Positions 54,569 through 63,679 of a DNA stretch of 64,000 nucleotides are shown one piece after another. Origin of the DNA: Portibacter lacus (GTDB lineage Bacteria; Bacteroidota; Bacteroidia; Chitinophagales; Saprospiraceae); assembly GCF_021533215.1 (NCBI RefSeq), contig NZ_JAJNKA010000013.1, forward strand, positions 1 to 64,000, written 5' to 3'. The position numbers and the translations under genes are program-made. Position 1 is the first letter of the stretch. The number at the start of each line of letters is the position of its first letter. The notes beneath the pieces are model-generated. The model saw only the letters and a list, made by a program, of their open reading frames with translations, made no database searches and was not told the DNA's origin.

Positions 54569-56059
54569 TTAAGTTATGATACTTTTAATGACCCTTCCTT
54601 CCACATCTGTAAGTCTGAATCTTCTTCCTTGAAATTCATGGGTGAACTGCTCATGATCGAATCCTAATTGATTTAATATCGTCGCATGAATATCATGAAT
54701 AGATTTTTTATCTCGAGTTGGTTCATATCCTATTTCATCTGTTTCACCATGAGACTCACCTTGTTTGATACCACCGCCAGCCATCCACATCGTGAAGGCG
54801 TTCGGATGATGATCTCTTCCAGCATATACTTGAGAAACGCCATTCCTGTTTTCTTGCATAGGCGTTCGTCCGAATTCTCCACCCCAGATCACTAACGTTT
54901 CGTCCAACAATCCTCTTTGTTTTAAATCTAAGAGTAAGGCTGCAACAGGCTTGTCTGTTTCTCTACATTTGTTTTTTAGTCCGATACCGAGTGAGGTATC
55001 TCTGGAAACTCCATGTGCATCCCAGCCCCAGTCAAAGAGTTGGACAAATCTTACGCCTTTTTCTACCAGTTTTCTTGCTAGAAGCGCGTTGTTTGCGAAA
55101 GATTCTTTTCCTGGTTCTGTTCCGTATAATTTGTGGATAGACTCAGGTTCTGAAGAAATATCCATCACTTCAGGTACAGACATTTGCATTCTAAATGCCA
55201 TTTCATATTGCGATATCCGAGAAACCGTTTCTGGATCTTTGAACTCGTCATATGTTAGTTTATTCACATCATTAATCGCGTTAATCGATAACTTACGAAT
55301 ATCACGTGTCGTGTTTTCTGGATTATTTAGAAAGAGTACTGGATCTCCACTGGATCGGCATTGAACTCCTTGATATACCGATGGCAGAAAGCCACTTCCC
55401 CATACTTGCTTCCCTGCGTCAGGATTAACTCCACCAGATGTAAGCACTACGAATCCAGGTAGATTTTGATTTTCAGAACCTAGTCCATAAGTTGCCCAAC
55501 TTCCCAAGCTCGGTCGACCTATAATCGCACTTCCAGAATGCATCATGATCTGCGCTGGTGCGTGGTTAAATTGGTCTGTATGAATTCCTCTTAAAAAGGA
55601 AACTTCGTCAACCACTTTCTTAAAGTGGGGCAAATTCTCAGAAACCCAGGCTCCTGAGTCACCTACTTGTTCGAATTGTGCTTGATTACCTAACATTTTA
55701 GGAATACCTCTAATGAAGGCGAATTTCTTTCCTGCTAATAAAGATGGAGGGCAATCCATTCCATTTAACTTATTTAATTCTGGTTTGAAATCGAACAGTT
55801 CGAATTGGGAGGGCGCTCCTGCCATGTGGATATAGATTACAGATTTTGCTTTAGCCGCAAAATGAGGACTCTTAGGCATGAGTGGATTGAGGTCGAGCGC
55901 TTTTTCTTGCATTCCAGGAGTTTTGCATCCGGGTAGGAAAGAACCAAGTGCAAGTGCACCTAGGCTTATTCCAGCATTCTTGAGAAATACTCGTCTTGAA
56001 TTTAATTCAGCATTCTTTAAGCTATGCTCTCGCCACAATTTTTCGATGTTGTATTTCAT
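54569..56059 (-). CDS. DUF1501 family exported protein (sulfatase-like fold)
   Basis: The 496-residue product has an N-terminal NSRRVFLKNAGISLGALALG twin-arginine-type signal and a LPGC segment, then SVIYIHMAGAPSQFELFDFK and VIWGGEFGRTPM, both hallmarks of DUF1501, a family related to alkaline phosphatases and sulfatases. It is normally encoded beside a DUF1549/DUF1553 cytochrome protein, as here (gap of three bases). The pair is typical of planctomycetes and several Bacteroidota and may act in polymer or sulfated-compound breakdown; no biochemical role is firmly established. Confidence 0.9.
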   Translation of the reverse strand: MKYNIEKLWREHSLKNAELNSRRVFLKNAGISLGALALGSFLPGCKTPGMQEKALDLNPLMPKSPHFAAKAKSVIYIHMAGAPSQFELFDFKPELNKLNGMDCPPSLLAGKKFAFIRGIPKMLGNQAQFEQVGDSGAWVSENLPHFKKVVDEVSFLRGIHTDQFNHAPAQIMMHSGSAIIGRPSLGSWATYGLGSENQNLPGFVVLTSGGVNPDAGKQVWGSGFLPSVYQGVQCRSSGDPVLFLNNPENTTRDIRKLSINAINDVNKLTYDEFKDPETVSRISQYEMAFRMQMSVPEVMDISSEPESIHKLYGTEPGKESFANNALLARKLVEKGVRFVQLFDWGWDAHGVSRDTSLGIGLKNKCRETDKPVAALLLDLKQRGLLDETLVIWGGEFGRTPMQENRNGVSQVYAGRDHHPNAFTMWMAGGGIKQGESHGETDEIGYEPTRDKKSIHDIHATILNQLGFDHEQFTHEFQGRRFRLTDVEGRVIKSIIT

Positions 56060-56062
56060 GAT

Positions 56063-58747
56063 TTATTTATTGAGCAGGTCATCTAAGTTTATGATCGCAT
56101 TTGCAACAGTACTCATTGCAATTAAGTCTCGGTCTTCCATCTCTCCTAATTCATTTTTAGTTTCTTCGTACAACCCTTTGAGAATATCAGATTTTTCTTT
56201 TGATATTTTCTTGGACATGGCTTTCTCATATATCGTATTGATCCGAGCATCTATATCATCAGGATATTTCTGAATAGCATTTGCTGCAATTTTGTCAGAA
56301 AGGTCGATATATACAGGGTCGTTCAGTGTTACGAGTGCTTGCAATGGTGTATTAGACATGATTCTTCGAGAAGTACAAACTTGTCTTTGCGCCATATCGA
56401 AAGTTTCCATCGAAGGATAAATGGCTGTCCGTTTGAGCATAGTATATATTGCTCTTCTATAGCGATCTTCACCTTCACTCATCTTCCATTGCTCGCTGCT
56501 ATATGGTGACTGCCATATGTTGTCTGGTTGATAAGGCATTACTGGTTCGCCAAACATTTTAGAACTTAACTGATCGGAGACAAAAAGTGCTTGATCACGA
56601 ATTTGCTCTGCGGTTAATCTATTTCTAGGGCCTCTAGAAAGGTAAATGTTATAAGGGTCTTTTTCTTTGTTTTCTGGCGTGAATGAAGATGATTGCTGAT
56701 AGGTAGCGGTCATTACAATCGTTTTGATCAATGTCTTGCTACTCCATCCCATTTGATGCATGAAGTCATAGGAAAGTCGATTTAAAACCTCAGGATGAGA
56801 AGGTACATCACCTTGTGAACCGAGATCTTCTACCGTTGTTACAATTCCTCTCCCGAAGAGTTGCTCCCATATTCTATTGACATATGTTCGGGATGTTAAA
56901 GGATTTTGTGGATTGACGATCCATTGAGCAAAACCAAGCCGGTCAGTCCTAGCACCTTCTTCCATAGGAGGAAGAATCTCTGGTGTTCCTGGATTGATTT
57001 TTTGTTTTAGAGATTGCCAGTTTCCTCTGTCAAATAAGCGCGTTTCTCTAATTCTGCCGCCTTCATTTTCATGCATGATTAGTGTAGAAGGATAATTTCT
57101 CTGAATTAGGCTATAAAAAAGTTGCTTTTTATTTTCATATTCAGGCTCATTTTTTCCTGGAAATCCATCGGAAAGATACAGCCATCCCATTCTGAAACCG
57201 CCTCTATCTCTATCTTTCAAGCTTTGATTTTTATAAACAAAGTAGAGATCATGAATTCCTGTGATATCAGATATAGAAGTTTCTATAAGCTGATCCCTCT
57301 TAGTTTCTTGTGTTAAGTTAATTCTACCAATCTCTTTACCGTTCAGGGAGTCTATCCTCAACGAGATTTCGCTGTCTTGGATGTAGTAAATTGCGTTAAT
57401 TAGCAGAGTGTTTTTCCCTGTGAAATCTACATGAGCGAATCTTGCTTTGCCGTCTTTTCTAAATACAAGATGTTTCGTGTCATACAATGCAGCATTGACA
57501 TGTTTATCGGATTCTAAACTATAAATAATAGGCTGCTTAATTTTAACAAAAGTTTCTATTTCTTCTGCCTTCTCATTATTTGACACTTTTTCTATCCACG
57601 AAGTTAATTCACCTAATTCAGCCTTACTTAATGAATCTAAGAAATTCAATCTTGGATAATCTTCTTGTGTATCATTATCTCTGGTATTGTTCAGGAAAGC
57701 ATACGTTTTAAAGTATTCTTCGTGTGGCAAAGGATCGTAAGGGTGACCATGACATTGAACGCAAGCCATAGTCGTTCCTAGAATTCCTTCCCAAGTAGTA
57801 CTAACCCTATCCATAACCGCTTTGACTCTGTATTCTTCATTATCCGTTCCACCTTCATCATTTGTTGTAGTATTTCGATGAAAACCTGTAGCAATGAGTT
57901 GGTCTTCAGTTGGATTTTCTAATAAATCACCTGCCAATTGCTCAACGATAAATTGATTATAGGGTAGGTCATTATTAAATGACTTAATCACATAATCTCT
58001 GTATCGCCATATACTTCTACGTTGATCTTTTTCGAATCCTTTACTATCCGCATAACGAGCAATATCTAGCCACATGGATGTCCATTTTTCCCCAAAAAGT
58101 GGAGAAGCTAGTAGGCTATCTACTAATGTTTCGTAGTCAATTTCATCATTTAAATATTGTCTTTGTAACGATAATGGGGCAGGAACACCGATGATATCTA
58201 AAGCAACGCGACGGAGTAGTTCTGCTTTATTGGCTTTGGGATTGGATGAAAGATTAATGGTTTTTAATTTTTCAGCTACTTGTTTATCTATCCAATTTTC
58301 GCTTGAACCCATTCCCATTTCCAGAACTTTATCTTCTTCTGTTAATGGTTTGTATGCCCAGTGTAACTGCCATTTCGCACCTTGTTTAACCCATTTTTCA
58401 AGGGTTTTTATTTCTTCAGCGGTCAGCGGTTCTGCATCAAGTGGCATTCTTTCCTCTGGATCATCGATTTTTAGTCTTCTGATAAATTCACTATCCATCG
58501 GTGATCCAGCGATAATTGCCGGATGTCCAGATTCCGTTTTCTGGAAAGCAGTTTCTTCAGTAAGTAGAGAAAACCCACCACTTTGTTTTACACCACCATG
58601 GCATGAAATACAGTGTTTGTTAAGAATTGGTTTTACATCTGCATTGTAGTCCACTTGCTTTGAAAAATTTGAACAACTACTAATAACCAGAAGCATAGCT
58701 AAAGGTGAAAAAGCAAGAAATCTTGATATTTTCTGTTTTAAATCCAT
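56063..58747 (-). CDS. PSCyt1/DUF1549/DUF1553 planctomycete-type cytochrome lipoprotein
   Basis: The 894-residue product has a lipoprotein signal (MLLVISSC), a haem-binding CISCHGGVKQSGGFSLL (about residue 46), DUF1549 (about 150-360, with EKWTSMWLDIARYADSKGFE and a second CVQCHGHPYDPLPHEEY) and DUF1553 near the end (RLGFAQWIVNPQNPLTSRTY, SNTPLQALVTLNDPVYI). These domain pairs occur almost exclusively with DUF1501. It heads a four-gene unit of tightly spaced genes and would be a periplasm-facing lipoprotein. The function of the family is unknown. Confidence 0.93.
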   Translation of the reverse strand: MDLKQKISRFLAFSPLAMLLVISSCSNFSKQVDYNADVKPILNKHCISCHGGVKQSGGFSLLTEETAFQKTESGHPAIIAGSPMDSEFIRRLKIDDPEERMPLDAEPLTAEEIKTLEKWVKQGAKWQLHWAYKPLTEEDKVLEMGMGSSENWIDKQVAEKLKTINLSSNPKANKAELLRRVALDIIGVPAPLSLQRQYLNDEIDYETLVDSLLASPLFGEKWTSMWLDIARYADSKGFEKDQRRSIWRYRDYVIKSFNNDLPYNQFIVEQLAGDLLENPTEDQLIATGFHRNTTTNDEGGTDNEEYRVKAVMDRVSTTWEGILGTTMACVQCHGHPYDPLPHEEYFKTYAFLNNTRDNDTQEDYPRLNFLDSLSKAELGELTSWIEKVSNNEKAEEIETFVKIKQPIIYSLESDKHVNAALYDTKHLVFRKDGKARFAHVDFTGKNTLLINAIYYIQDSEISLRIDSLNGKEIGRINLTQETKRDQLIETSISDITGIHDLYFVYKNQSLKDRDRGGFRMGWLYLSDGFPGKNEPEYENKKQLFYSLIQRNYPSTLIMHENEGGRIRETRLFDRGNWQSLKQKINPGTPEILPPMEEGARTDRLGFAQWIVNPQNPLTSRTYVNRIWEQLFGRGIVTTVEDLGSQGDVPSHPEVLNRLSYDFMHQMGWSSKTLIKTIVMTATYQQSSSFTPENKEKDPYNIYLSRGPRNRLTAEQIRDQALFVSDQLSSKMFGEPVMPYQPDNIWQSPYSSEQWKMSEGEDRYRRAIYTMLKRTAIYPSMETFDMAQRQVCTSRRIMSNTPLQALVTLNDPVYIDLSDKIAANAIQKYPDDIDARINTIYEKAMSKKISKEKSDILKGLYEETKNELGEMEDRDLIAMSTVANAIINLDDLLNK

Positions 58748-58874
58748 ATAGTTTAGATAGATAATTTATCCGCTTAGCTAATCTACAAATTTTTATTCTA
58801 CTAAAGAATGCTGCATACCATAGTTTGAAAAAAGTGTTAAAATTGGTCTAAAAAGCACTCATCTATCTGATAAC

Positions 58875-58964
58875 ATTAATTGATCTACTAGTGCTTACTG
58901 ATCTGACAGCGCAAACTGATCTGAAAGCGCGAACTGATCTGACAGTACTTACTGATCTGACAGC
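58875..58964. repeat. Tandem 18-bp repeat, four copies plus one degenerate
   Basis: From 58893 to 58964 there are four contiguous 18-base units, for example gcttactgatctgacagc, differing at one to three positions. A degenerate fifth copy precedes them at 58875-58892. The core actgatctgacag is kept in three units. The repeat lies in the 380-base gap between the cytochrome operon and fahA, ahead of the palindrome at 59042-59067. I see no ORF in the gap. Slippage or binding sites for a regulator are both possible. Confidence 0.85.
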
Positions 58965-59041
58965 GCTTAAATCGATGTTAGATCTTTAACCTACAACTTA
59001 AAACCATCGTTCCAACCAAAAAGCCACTACAGTCATGAGGA

Positions 59042-59067
59042 ATTAATGTTGCATATGCAACATTAAT
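59042..59067. promoter_or_regulatory. 26-bp perfect palindrome upstream of fahA
   Basis: The half-site ATTAATGTTGCAT is followed directly by its exact reverse complement, giving 26 bases with dyad symmetry and no loop. It ends 60 bases before the fahA start codon. A TATTTTTG element at 59102-59109 matches the -7 box TAnnTTTG but no TTG lies at the usual distance upstream. The palindrome is therefore placed as an operator would be for a dimeric regulator acting upstream of the promoter. It could also fold as a hairpin, but the lack of a loop favours a protein site. Confidence 0.6.
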
Positions 59068-59127
59068 ATAGTGAAATGGTAGGTTATTCATACTTAACAC
59101 CTATTTTTGTTAACTAAAGTAAACGGA

Positions 59128-60330
59128 ATGTTCAAAATCGAAGCAAATTCAGATTTTTCAATTCACAACTTGCCATATGGAATATTTTCTGATAAAACAG
59201 AGGATAAGCGAATAGGCATAGCTATTGGTGATTCGGTATTCGATCTGACCACTGCAGTTAAAGACGGAATATTCGATCAAGTTCCTTACGAATGCATGCT
59301 TACGGGGACTCTGAATGAGTTTATAAAACTTGGTAAAAGTATTACGAATGGTGTTCGAACAAAACTACAATCACTTATCGCTTCAGAAGATTCGTCGCTT
59401 AATAAGTATATCGTAAAGCAAGAAGCAGTAACAATGCACTTACCCGTTCAGGTCGGTGACTATACCGATTTTTACTCAAGCGAAGAACACGCAACTAATG
59501 TAGGTAAGCTATACAGAGATCCAGAAAATGCTTTAATGCCGAATTGGAAACATATACCTGTTGGTTATCACGGTCGATCTTCATCCATTGTGGTGGACGG
59601 CACTAATATCGTTAGACCTCAAGGACAGATTAAGCCAAGTAAGTTAGATTCACCTTTTTTCGGTCCAACGGAAGCATTAGATTTTGAGCTTGAAACAGGA
59701 TTTATCATTGGCAAAGAAAATAAGCAAGGATCGTCTATTCCAGTTGAGGAAGCAGAGGAATATATTTTCGGAATGGTGCTGTTGAATGATTGGTCAGCAA
59801 GAGATATTCAGAAATGGGAATATGTTCCGCTTGGGCCTTTCTTAGGAAAGAACTTTGCAACATCTATCTCACCTTGGGTTATTCCTTATGAAGCATTGAA
59901 ACCATTTCTGGTAAAAGGTCCAGAACAGAATCCTCCAGTTTTAGACTATCTGAAAGTAGTAGGGAATAAAAACATTGACCTAAAACTACAAGTTAAAATT
60001 AACAATACTATTGTTTCAAATTCTAATTTTAAATATATGTATTGGAATATGAATCAGCAAATTGCGCATCATAGTGTTAATGGTTGTAATCTTAGGATCG
60101 GAGACTTAATGGGTTCAGGGACGATTAGCGGTAAAGATGAAAGTGCGCTCGGATCCTTGCTGGAAATCAGTCGAGGAGGAAAGAAGAAAGTGGCTTTAAA
60201 TGATGGCTCATATAGAACGTTTCTAGAAGATGGCGACACTGTAACATTAACTGGATATTGTGAAAAAGATGGTAAGAGAGTTGGCTTTGGAAAAGTAAGT
60301 GGCCAAATATTACCAGCGAAAAAAAATTGA
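59128..60330 (+). CDS. fahA: Fumarylacetoacetase
   Basis: From the ATG at 59128 (MFKIEANSDFSIHNLPYGIF) the product is 400 residues. Family signatures include the metal site DYTDFYSSEEHATNVGKLYR, HIPVGYHGRSSSIVVDGT, FELETGFIIG and LLNDWSARDIQKWEYVPLGP, as in mammalian FAH. It splits fumarylacetoacetate in the last step of tyrosine degradation. A reading from a TTG at 59107 adds seven residues and is less likely. The flavin reductase gene follows after one base, suggesting an aromatic-degradation unit. Upstream lies the palindrome at 59042-59067. Confidence 0.95.
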   Translation: MFKIEANSDFSIHNLPYGIFSDKTEDKRIGIAIGDSVFDLTTAVKDGIFDQVPYECMLTGTLNEFIKLGKSITNGVRTKLQSLIASEDSSLNKYIVKQEAVTMHLPVQVGDYTDFYSSEEHATNVGKLYRDPENALMPNWKHIPVGYHGRSSSIVVDGTNIVRPQGQIKPSKLDSPFFGPTEALDFELETGFIIGKENKQGSSIPVEEAEEYIFGMVLLNDWSARDIQKWEYVPLGPFLGKNFATSISPWVIPYEALKPFLVKGPEQNPPVLDYLKVVGNKNIDLKLQVKINNTIVSNSNFKYMYWNMNQQIAHHSVNGCNLRIGDLMGSGTISGKDESALGSLLEISRGGKKKVALNDGSYRTFLEDGDTVTLTGYCEKDGKRVGFGKVSGQILPAKKN

Positions 60331-60331
60331 C

Positions 60332-61189
60332 ATGACAAAAATTAAAATTCAACCGAATATAGCCGGAGTTGCTCAAACTTATAAGCTGTTGTCCTCTGCC
60401 ATTGCTCCTAGACCGATTGCTTTCGCGAGTACGGTTGATAAAGAGGGTAGGGTCAATCTGAGTCCATTCAGTTTTTTTAATGTTTTCGGACCGAATCCGG
60501 CAACACTTGTTTTTTCCCCTGTACGAAGTGTGCGGACTGGAGAAAATAAACACACGCTGGAGAATATTAAGGAGGTTCCTGAAGTGAGCATTAGCATTGT
60601 GAATTATTCGATGGTCGAGCAAATGTCTCTTGCGAGTACCGCGTATGAAAAGGGAGTAAATGAATATGAAAAGTCTGGATTTACACCATCGGAATCGACA
60701 TTTATTAAACCACCGTTTGTAAGTGAAAGTCCAGTATCGTTCGAGTGTAAAGTAAAGGAGGTGATCGAAATGGGAAATGAAGGAGGTGCTGGTAATTTGG
60801 TGATTTGCGAAGTAGTTCAGATTCATATGGATGATGATTATCTTGATGAATCAGGTGATCTCGATCCTAAGAAACTTGATCTAGTAGCGCGAATGGGAGG
60901 GAATTGGTATTGCCGGGCAAATGGTGACGCTTTGTTTGAAATTCCGAAGCCAATCCGAAGTTTAGGAATGGGTGTGGATTCACTACCATTAGAAGTCAGA
61001 AACAGTTCTATTCTGACGGGGAATAATTTGGGACGATTAGGAAATCTAAACCGGCTACCCTCAGAGAAAGAACTAGAAGAATATCGTCAAACATTTAGTC
61101 TTCATGAAGAGGTAAGTATCCACAAAGCAGCACAAGTTAAACTTGAAGCAGGGGAGACTTGGGAAGCGTTATTAATGTTGTTGTGCTAG
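60332..61189 (+). CDS. Flavin reductase family FMN-binding protein
   Basis: From the ATG at 60332 the product is 285 residues. It has the split-barrel FMN-binding fold of this family: SSAIAPRPIAFASTVDKEGR, LSPFSFFNVFGPNPATLVFS, RTGENKHTLENIKEVPEVSI and SFECKVKEVIEM. Members reduce FMN or serve as reductase-like oxygenase partners; in Bacteroidota they often sit in tyrosine/homogentisate clusters, which fits the fahA neighbour one base upstream. A reading from 60299 overlaps fahA by 32 bases and has no support. Its end overlaps the mqo gene by four bases in convergent orientation. Confidence 0.88.
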   Translation: MTKIKIQPNIAGVAQTYKLLSSAIAPRPIAFASTVDKEGRVNLSPFSFFNVFGPNPATLVFSPVRSVRTGENKHTLENIKEVPEVSISIVNYSMVEQMSLASTAYEKGVNEYEKSGFTPSESTFIKPPFVSESPVSFECKVKEVIEMGNEGGAGNLVICEVVQIHMDDDYLDESGDLDPKKLDLVARMGGNWYCRANGDALFEIPKPIRSLGMGVDSLPLEVRNSSILTGNNLGRLGNLNRLPSEKELEEYRQTFSLHEEVSIHKAAQVKLEAGETWEALLMLLC

Positions 61190-62700
61190 TGTTGTTTAGC
61201 TTTCTTATCCTGATCCTCTAGTTTTAAAATTCTCGTGGATTCGGCACGCATTTTTTTGCACAATTCTCCGTTTTCGATTAATGAACTTCCATAACAAGGA
61301 ATGATTTCTTTAAGCGTTTTTTGCCAATGTGCTGACTGGTGATTTTCAGGAAAGCACTGTTTAATAACATCAAGCATAATAGAGACTGAAGTCGATGCTC
61401 CTGGTGAAGCGCCAAGCAATGCAGCTAAAGAACCAGATTCATTCTTGACGATTTCCGTTCCAAATTTTAAAGCACCACCTTCCTCTTTATCTTTTTTGAT
61501 TATTTGTACACGTTGTCCAGCAACTGCCAATTCCCAATCCTCAAACTTAGCTTCAGGATAGTATAATTTAAGAAATTCGAATCGATCTTCTTGAGATTGC
61601 ATGACTTGGTTAACCAAGTATTTAGTTAATTGAATGTTTTTCATACCTGCCCGCATCATAGGCCACACATTATGCATTTCGATACTTAAGAATAGATCTA
61701 AGTAAGAGCCTTCTTTTAGAAATTTCGTGGAAAATCCTGCATATGGTCCGAATAACAAACATCTTTCTCCGTTGATAATTCGGGTATCTAAATGAGGAAC
61801 AGACATCGGTGGTGAGCCGACTGCAGCTTTTCCGTATACTTTTGCCTCGTGTTTTTTAATGACTTCTTGATTCGTACATCTTAGCCATTGTCCGCTGACT
61901 GGAAAACCACCGTATCCGCGCGCTTCAGGAATATCTGTCTTTTCTAATAAGGTAAGTGATCCACCACCAGCACCGATGAAAACAAAATCTGCGTAAGTGG
62001 ACTTGTATTCCTTGGTATTTAGATCTTTCATATCGATCTTCCACCAACCGCTATCTTGTTCTTGAATCTCATTAATGTGATGCCCCATATGGACATTAAC
62101 ACCATCTATCTGGTCTAGCCAGCTAATCATCCCTCGTGTTATTTCACCGAAATTGACATCTGTTCCGATTGCCATTCGGGTAGCTGCAATGACCTCATCT
62201 TCTGCTCGGCCTTCCATCATCAGAGGAACCCATTTCTTTATTTGATTATAATCCTCCGAATAAAGCATGTCTTCGAAAATGGCGTATTTCGTCATGGAAG
62301 CGTATCTTTTCTTCAGAAAATCAACATTTTTCTCGCCCCAGACAAAACTCATGTGATCAATATCATTGATGAATCCTTTTTGCGGATCTAAATGATCGTG
62401 TTGTTTCAGATATGCCCAGAACTGCTTGGAAATTTCGAATTGTTCAGCGATCCTAAGTGCTTTAGATATATCAACCTCACCATTTTCATCGATCGGAGTG
62501 TAATTAAGTTCGCAGAAAGCAGAGTGTCCGGTGCCGGCATTGTTCCATGCGTCTGATCTTTCCGCACCCACTTGATCAAGTCTTTCGTATATGTCAATTT
62601 TAGCATCTGGTATAAGCTTCTTGATTAAGACTCCTAAGGTAGCGCTCATAATTCCAGCTCCTATTAATACAATATTCTTCTTTGACTCTAAAATGTTCAT
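61186..62700 (-). CDS. mqo: Malate:quinone oxidoreductase
   Basis: The 504-residue length and the motifs are right: the FAD dinucleotide motif IVLIGAGIMSATLGVLIKKL at the N-terminus, NNAGTGHSAFCELNYTP, GAGGGSLTLLEKTDIPEARG, YGGFPVSGQWLRCTN, VGSPPMSVPHLDTRII and GTEIVKNESGSLAALLGASP near the C-terminus. It is a peripheral membrane flavoprotein oxidising malate to oxaloacetate with reduction of menaquinone. An inverted repeat lies 14 bases upstream of the start codon. The coding end overlaps the flavin reductase gene by four bases. Confidence 0.95.
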   Translation of the reverse strand: MNILESKKNIVLIGAGIMSATLGVLIKKLIPDAKIDIYERLDQVGAERSDAWNNAGTGHSAFCELNYTPIDENGEVDISKALRIAEQFEISKQFWAYLKQHDHLDPQKGFINDIDHMSFVWGEKNVDFLKKRYASMTKYAIFEDMLYSEDYNQIKKWVPLMMEGRAEDEVIAATRMAIGTDVNFGEITRGMISWLDQIDGVNVHMGHHINEIQEQDSGWWKIDMKDLNTKEYKSTYADFVFIGAGGGSLTLLEKTDIPEARGYGGFPVSGQWLRCTNQEVIKKHEAKVYGKAAVGSPPMSVPHLDTRIINGERCLLFGPYAGFSTKFLKEGSYLDLFLSIEMHNVWPMMRAGMKNIQLTKYLVNQVMQSQEDRFEFLKLYYPEAKFEDWELAVAGQRVQIIKKDKEEGGALKFGTEIVKNESGSLAALLGASPGASTSVSIMLDVIKQCFPENHQSAHWQKTLKEIIPCYGSSLIENGELCKKMRAESTRILKLEDQDKKAKQH

Positions 62701-62714
62701 ATGTTCTATTTCTG

Positions 62715-62738
62715 TTCACATCATATATTAAATGTGAA
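62715..62738. promoter_or_regulatory. Inverted repeat upstream of mqo
   Basis: TTCACAT at 62715-62721 and ATGTGAA at 62732-62738 form a perfect 7-base inverted repeat with a 10-base spacer, 14 to 38 bases upstream of the mqo start. The spacing resembles an operator for a dimeric regulator. Alternatively it is a weak hairpin in the leader. Confidence 0.35.
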
Positions 62739-62773
62739 GTTTTATTCTATTCACAATGAAGTGAAATAAGATC

Positions 62774-62799
62774 ATTAGTTTCATCAGCATGAAACTAAT
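62774..62799 (-). terminator. Hairpin downstream of tRNA-Arg(CCT)
   Basis: A perfect 11-base stem ATTAGTTTCAT / ATGAAACTAAT with a 4-base loop begins three bases after the 3' end of the tRNA. On the minus strand it is followed by CTTATTT, a poor T run, so termination may be partial. Confidence 0.55.
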
Positions 62800-62801
62800 A
62801 G

Positions 62802-62873
62802 TAGCCCCAGCAAGAATCGAACTTGCATCTATGGTTTAGGAAACCACTATTCTATCCGTTGAACTATGGAGCC
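62802..62873 (-). tRNA. tRNA-Arg, anticodon CCT
   Basis: A 72-base cloverleaf on the minus strand. The acceptor stem is GGCTCCA against TGGGGCT (with G-U pairs), and the discriminator is A. The anticodon stem GTGGT/ACCAT surrounds the loop TTCCTAA, giving anticodon CCT (reads AGG). The T-arm holds AGTTCGATTCT. CCA is not encoded. Confidence 0.93.
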
Positions 62874-62910
62874 ATGCCCCAATATATGAAAAAATGAATA
62901 TTTTCATTGC

Positions 62911-63402
62911 TTAATCCAAGTCTACAAATAATTCATTAAGGTAACTTTCTCTATTTGCGTCTGAGTAGGCATCTATGCATGTGCCAATGCCACTTCTCAT
63001 AATGCTTAAGCATAGTCCATTCGAGTTTTGGCTTTCGTCATGACCTCGAAATAAAACACAGTGTCCCAGTTCATGAAATACGACAAATTCCTTGTTTAAA
63101 TTACTGGAACGATCCCAAAATGTTTTATCTATGGTAATGTGATTGTTTATTGCAGAACCATATTGGCAAGATCCTGCAACTCCTGGTTCTTCGATTTCGC
63201 TTATTTCACCATTTACTTTTAAATTAGAAAGGTCTAGTGTGAGTCCTCGCTTTTCTGCTTGGAATTCAAATTCTTCGTAATATTCCCACAATTCACTTTC
63301 GACGCCAGGGTATTCTTTTTCAAAGAATCCAAGGTCTTTATTACAGGATGCAAAATGGATAAGTACATAAAAAGCGGAGAATGACAATGCAATTGTTTTC
63401 AT
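62911..63402 (-). CDS. Zinc-metallopeptidase-like lipoprotein
   Basis: From the ATG at 63402 (MKTIALSFSAFYVLIHFASC) the product is 163 residues with a lipoprotein signal (HFASC). A zinc-binding helix HELGHC lies at about residues 111-116 followed by a third candidate ligand (RGHDE). Four further cysteines in the body could form disulfides. The rest shows no recognisable family. A longer reading from 63456 places 18 residues before the signal and was rejected. It lies upstream of the tRNA on the same strand. Confidence 0.75.
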   Translation of the reverse strand: MKTIALSFSAFYVLIHFASCNKDLGFFEKEYPGVESELWEYYEEFEFQAEKRGLTLDLSNLKVNGEISEIEEPGVAGSCQYGSAINNHITIDKTFWDRSSNLNKEFVVFHELGHCVLFRGHDESQNSNGLCLSIMRSGIGTCIDAYSDANRESYLNELFVDLD

Positions 63403-63679
63403 TTGAATAGGATTAGTGCTCCGAAAAACTGAGGAAATTATTGAATGGAAAATCAATTATGAATTTCAAAAGCAGCATTCGGGTAGCGTGAAATAATTGT
63501 ATTGCTTGATCTTATGTGATGATTGAATTATGAGGTCGAGTAAAAAATATCAAATTCTCTTTTATAACTTTTGCTGATCACTAAATATTATTGTTGTGGT
63601 TTTTTTAAGATTTTTTTAAGGATGTAATCTTTATTAGATGAACAGAGGACATGATATAAATAATACGATAAGAATAGAA

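Noticed and set aside
58875-58964. CRISPR-like array
   Set aside because: The 18-base units are contiguous with no spacers, and no cas genes are in the window.
60167-60826. 219-codon minus-strand ORF across fahA and the flavin reductase gene
   Set aside because: It is antisense to two well-identified enzymes, and its translation is rich in F, H and R without any family pattern; it is a shadow of the real genes.
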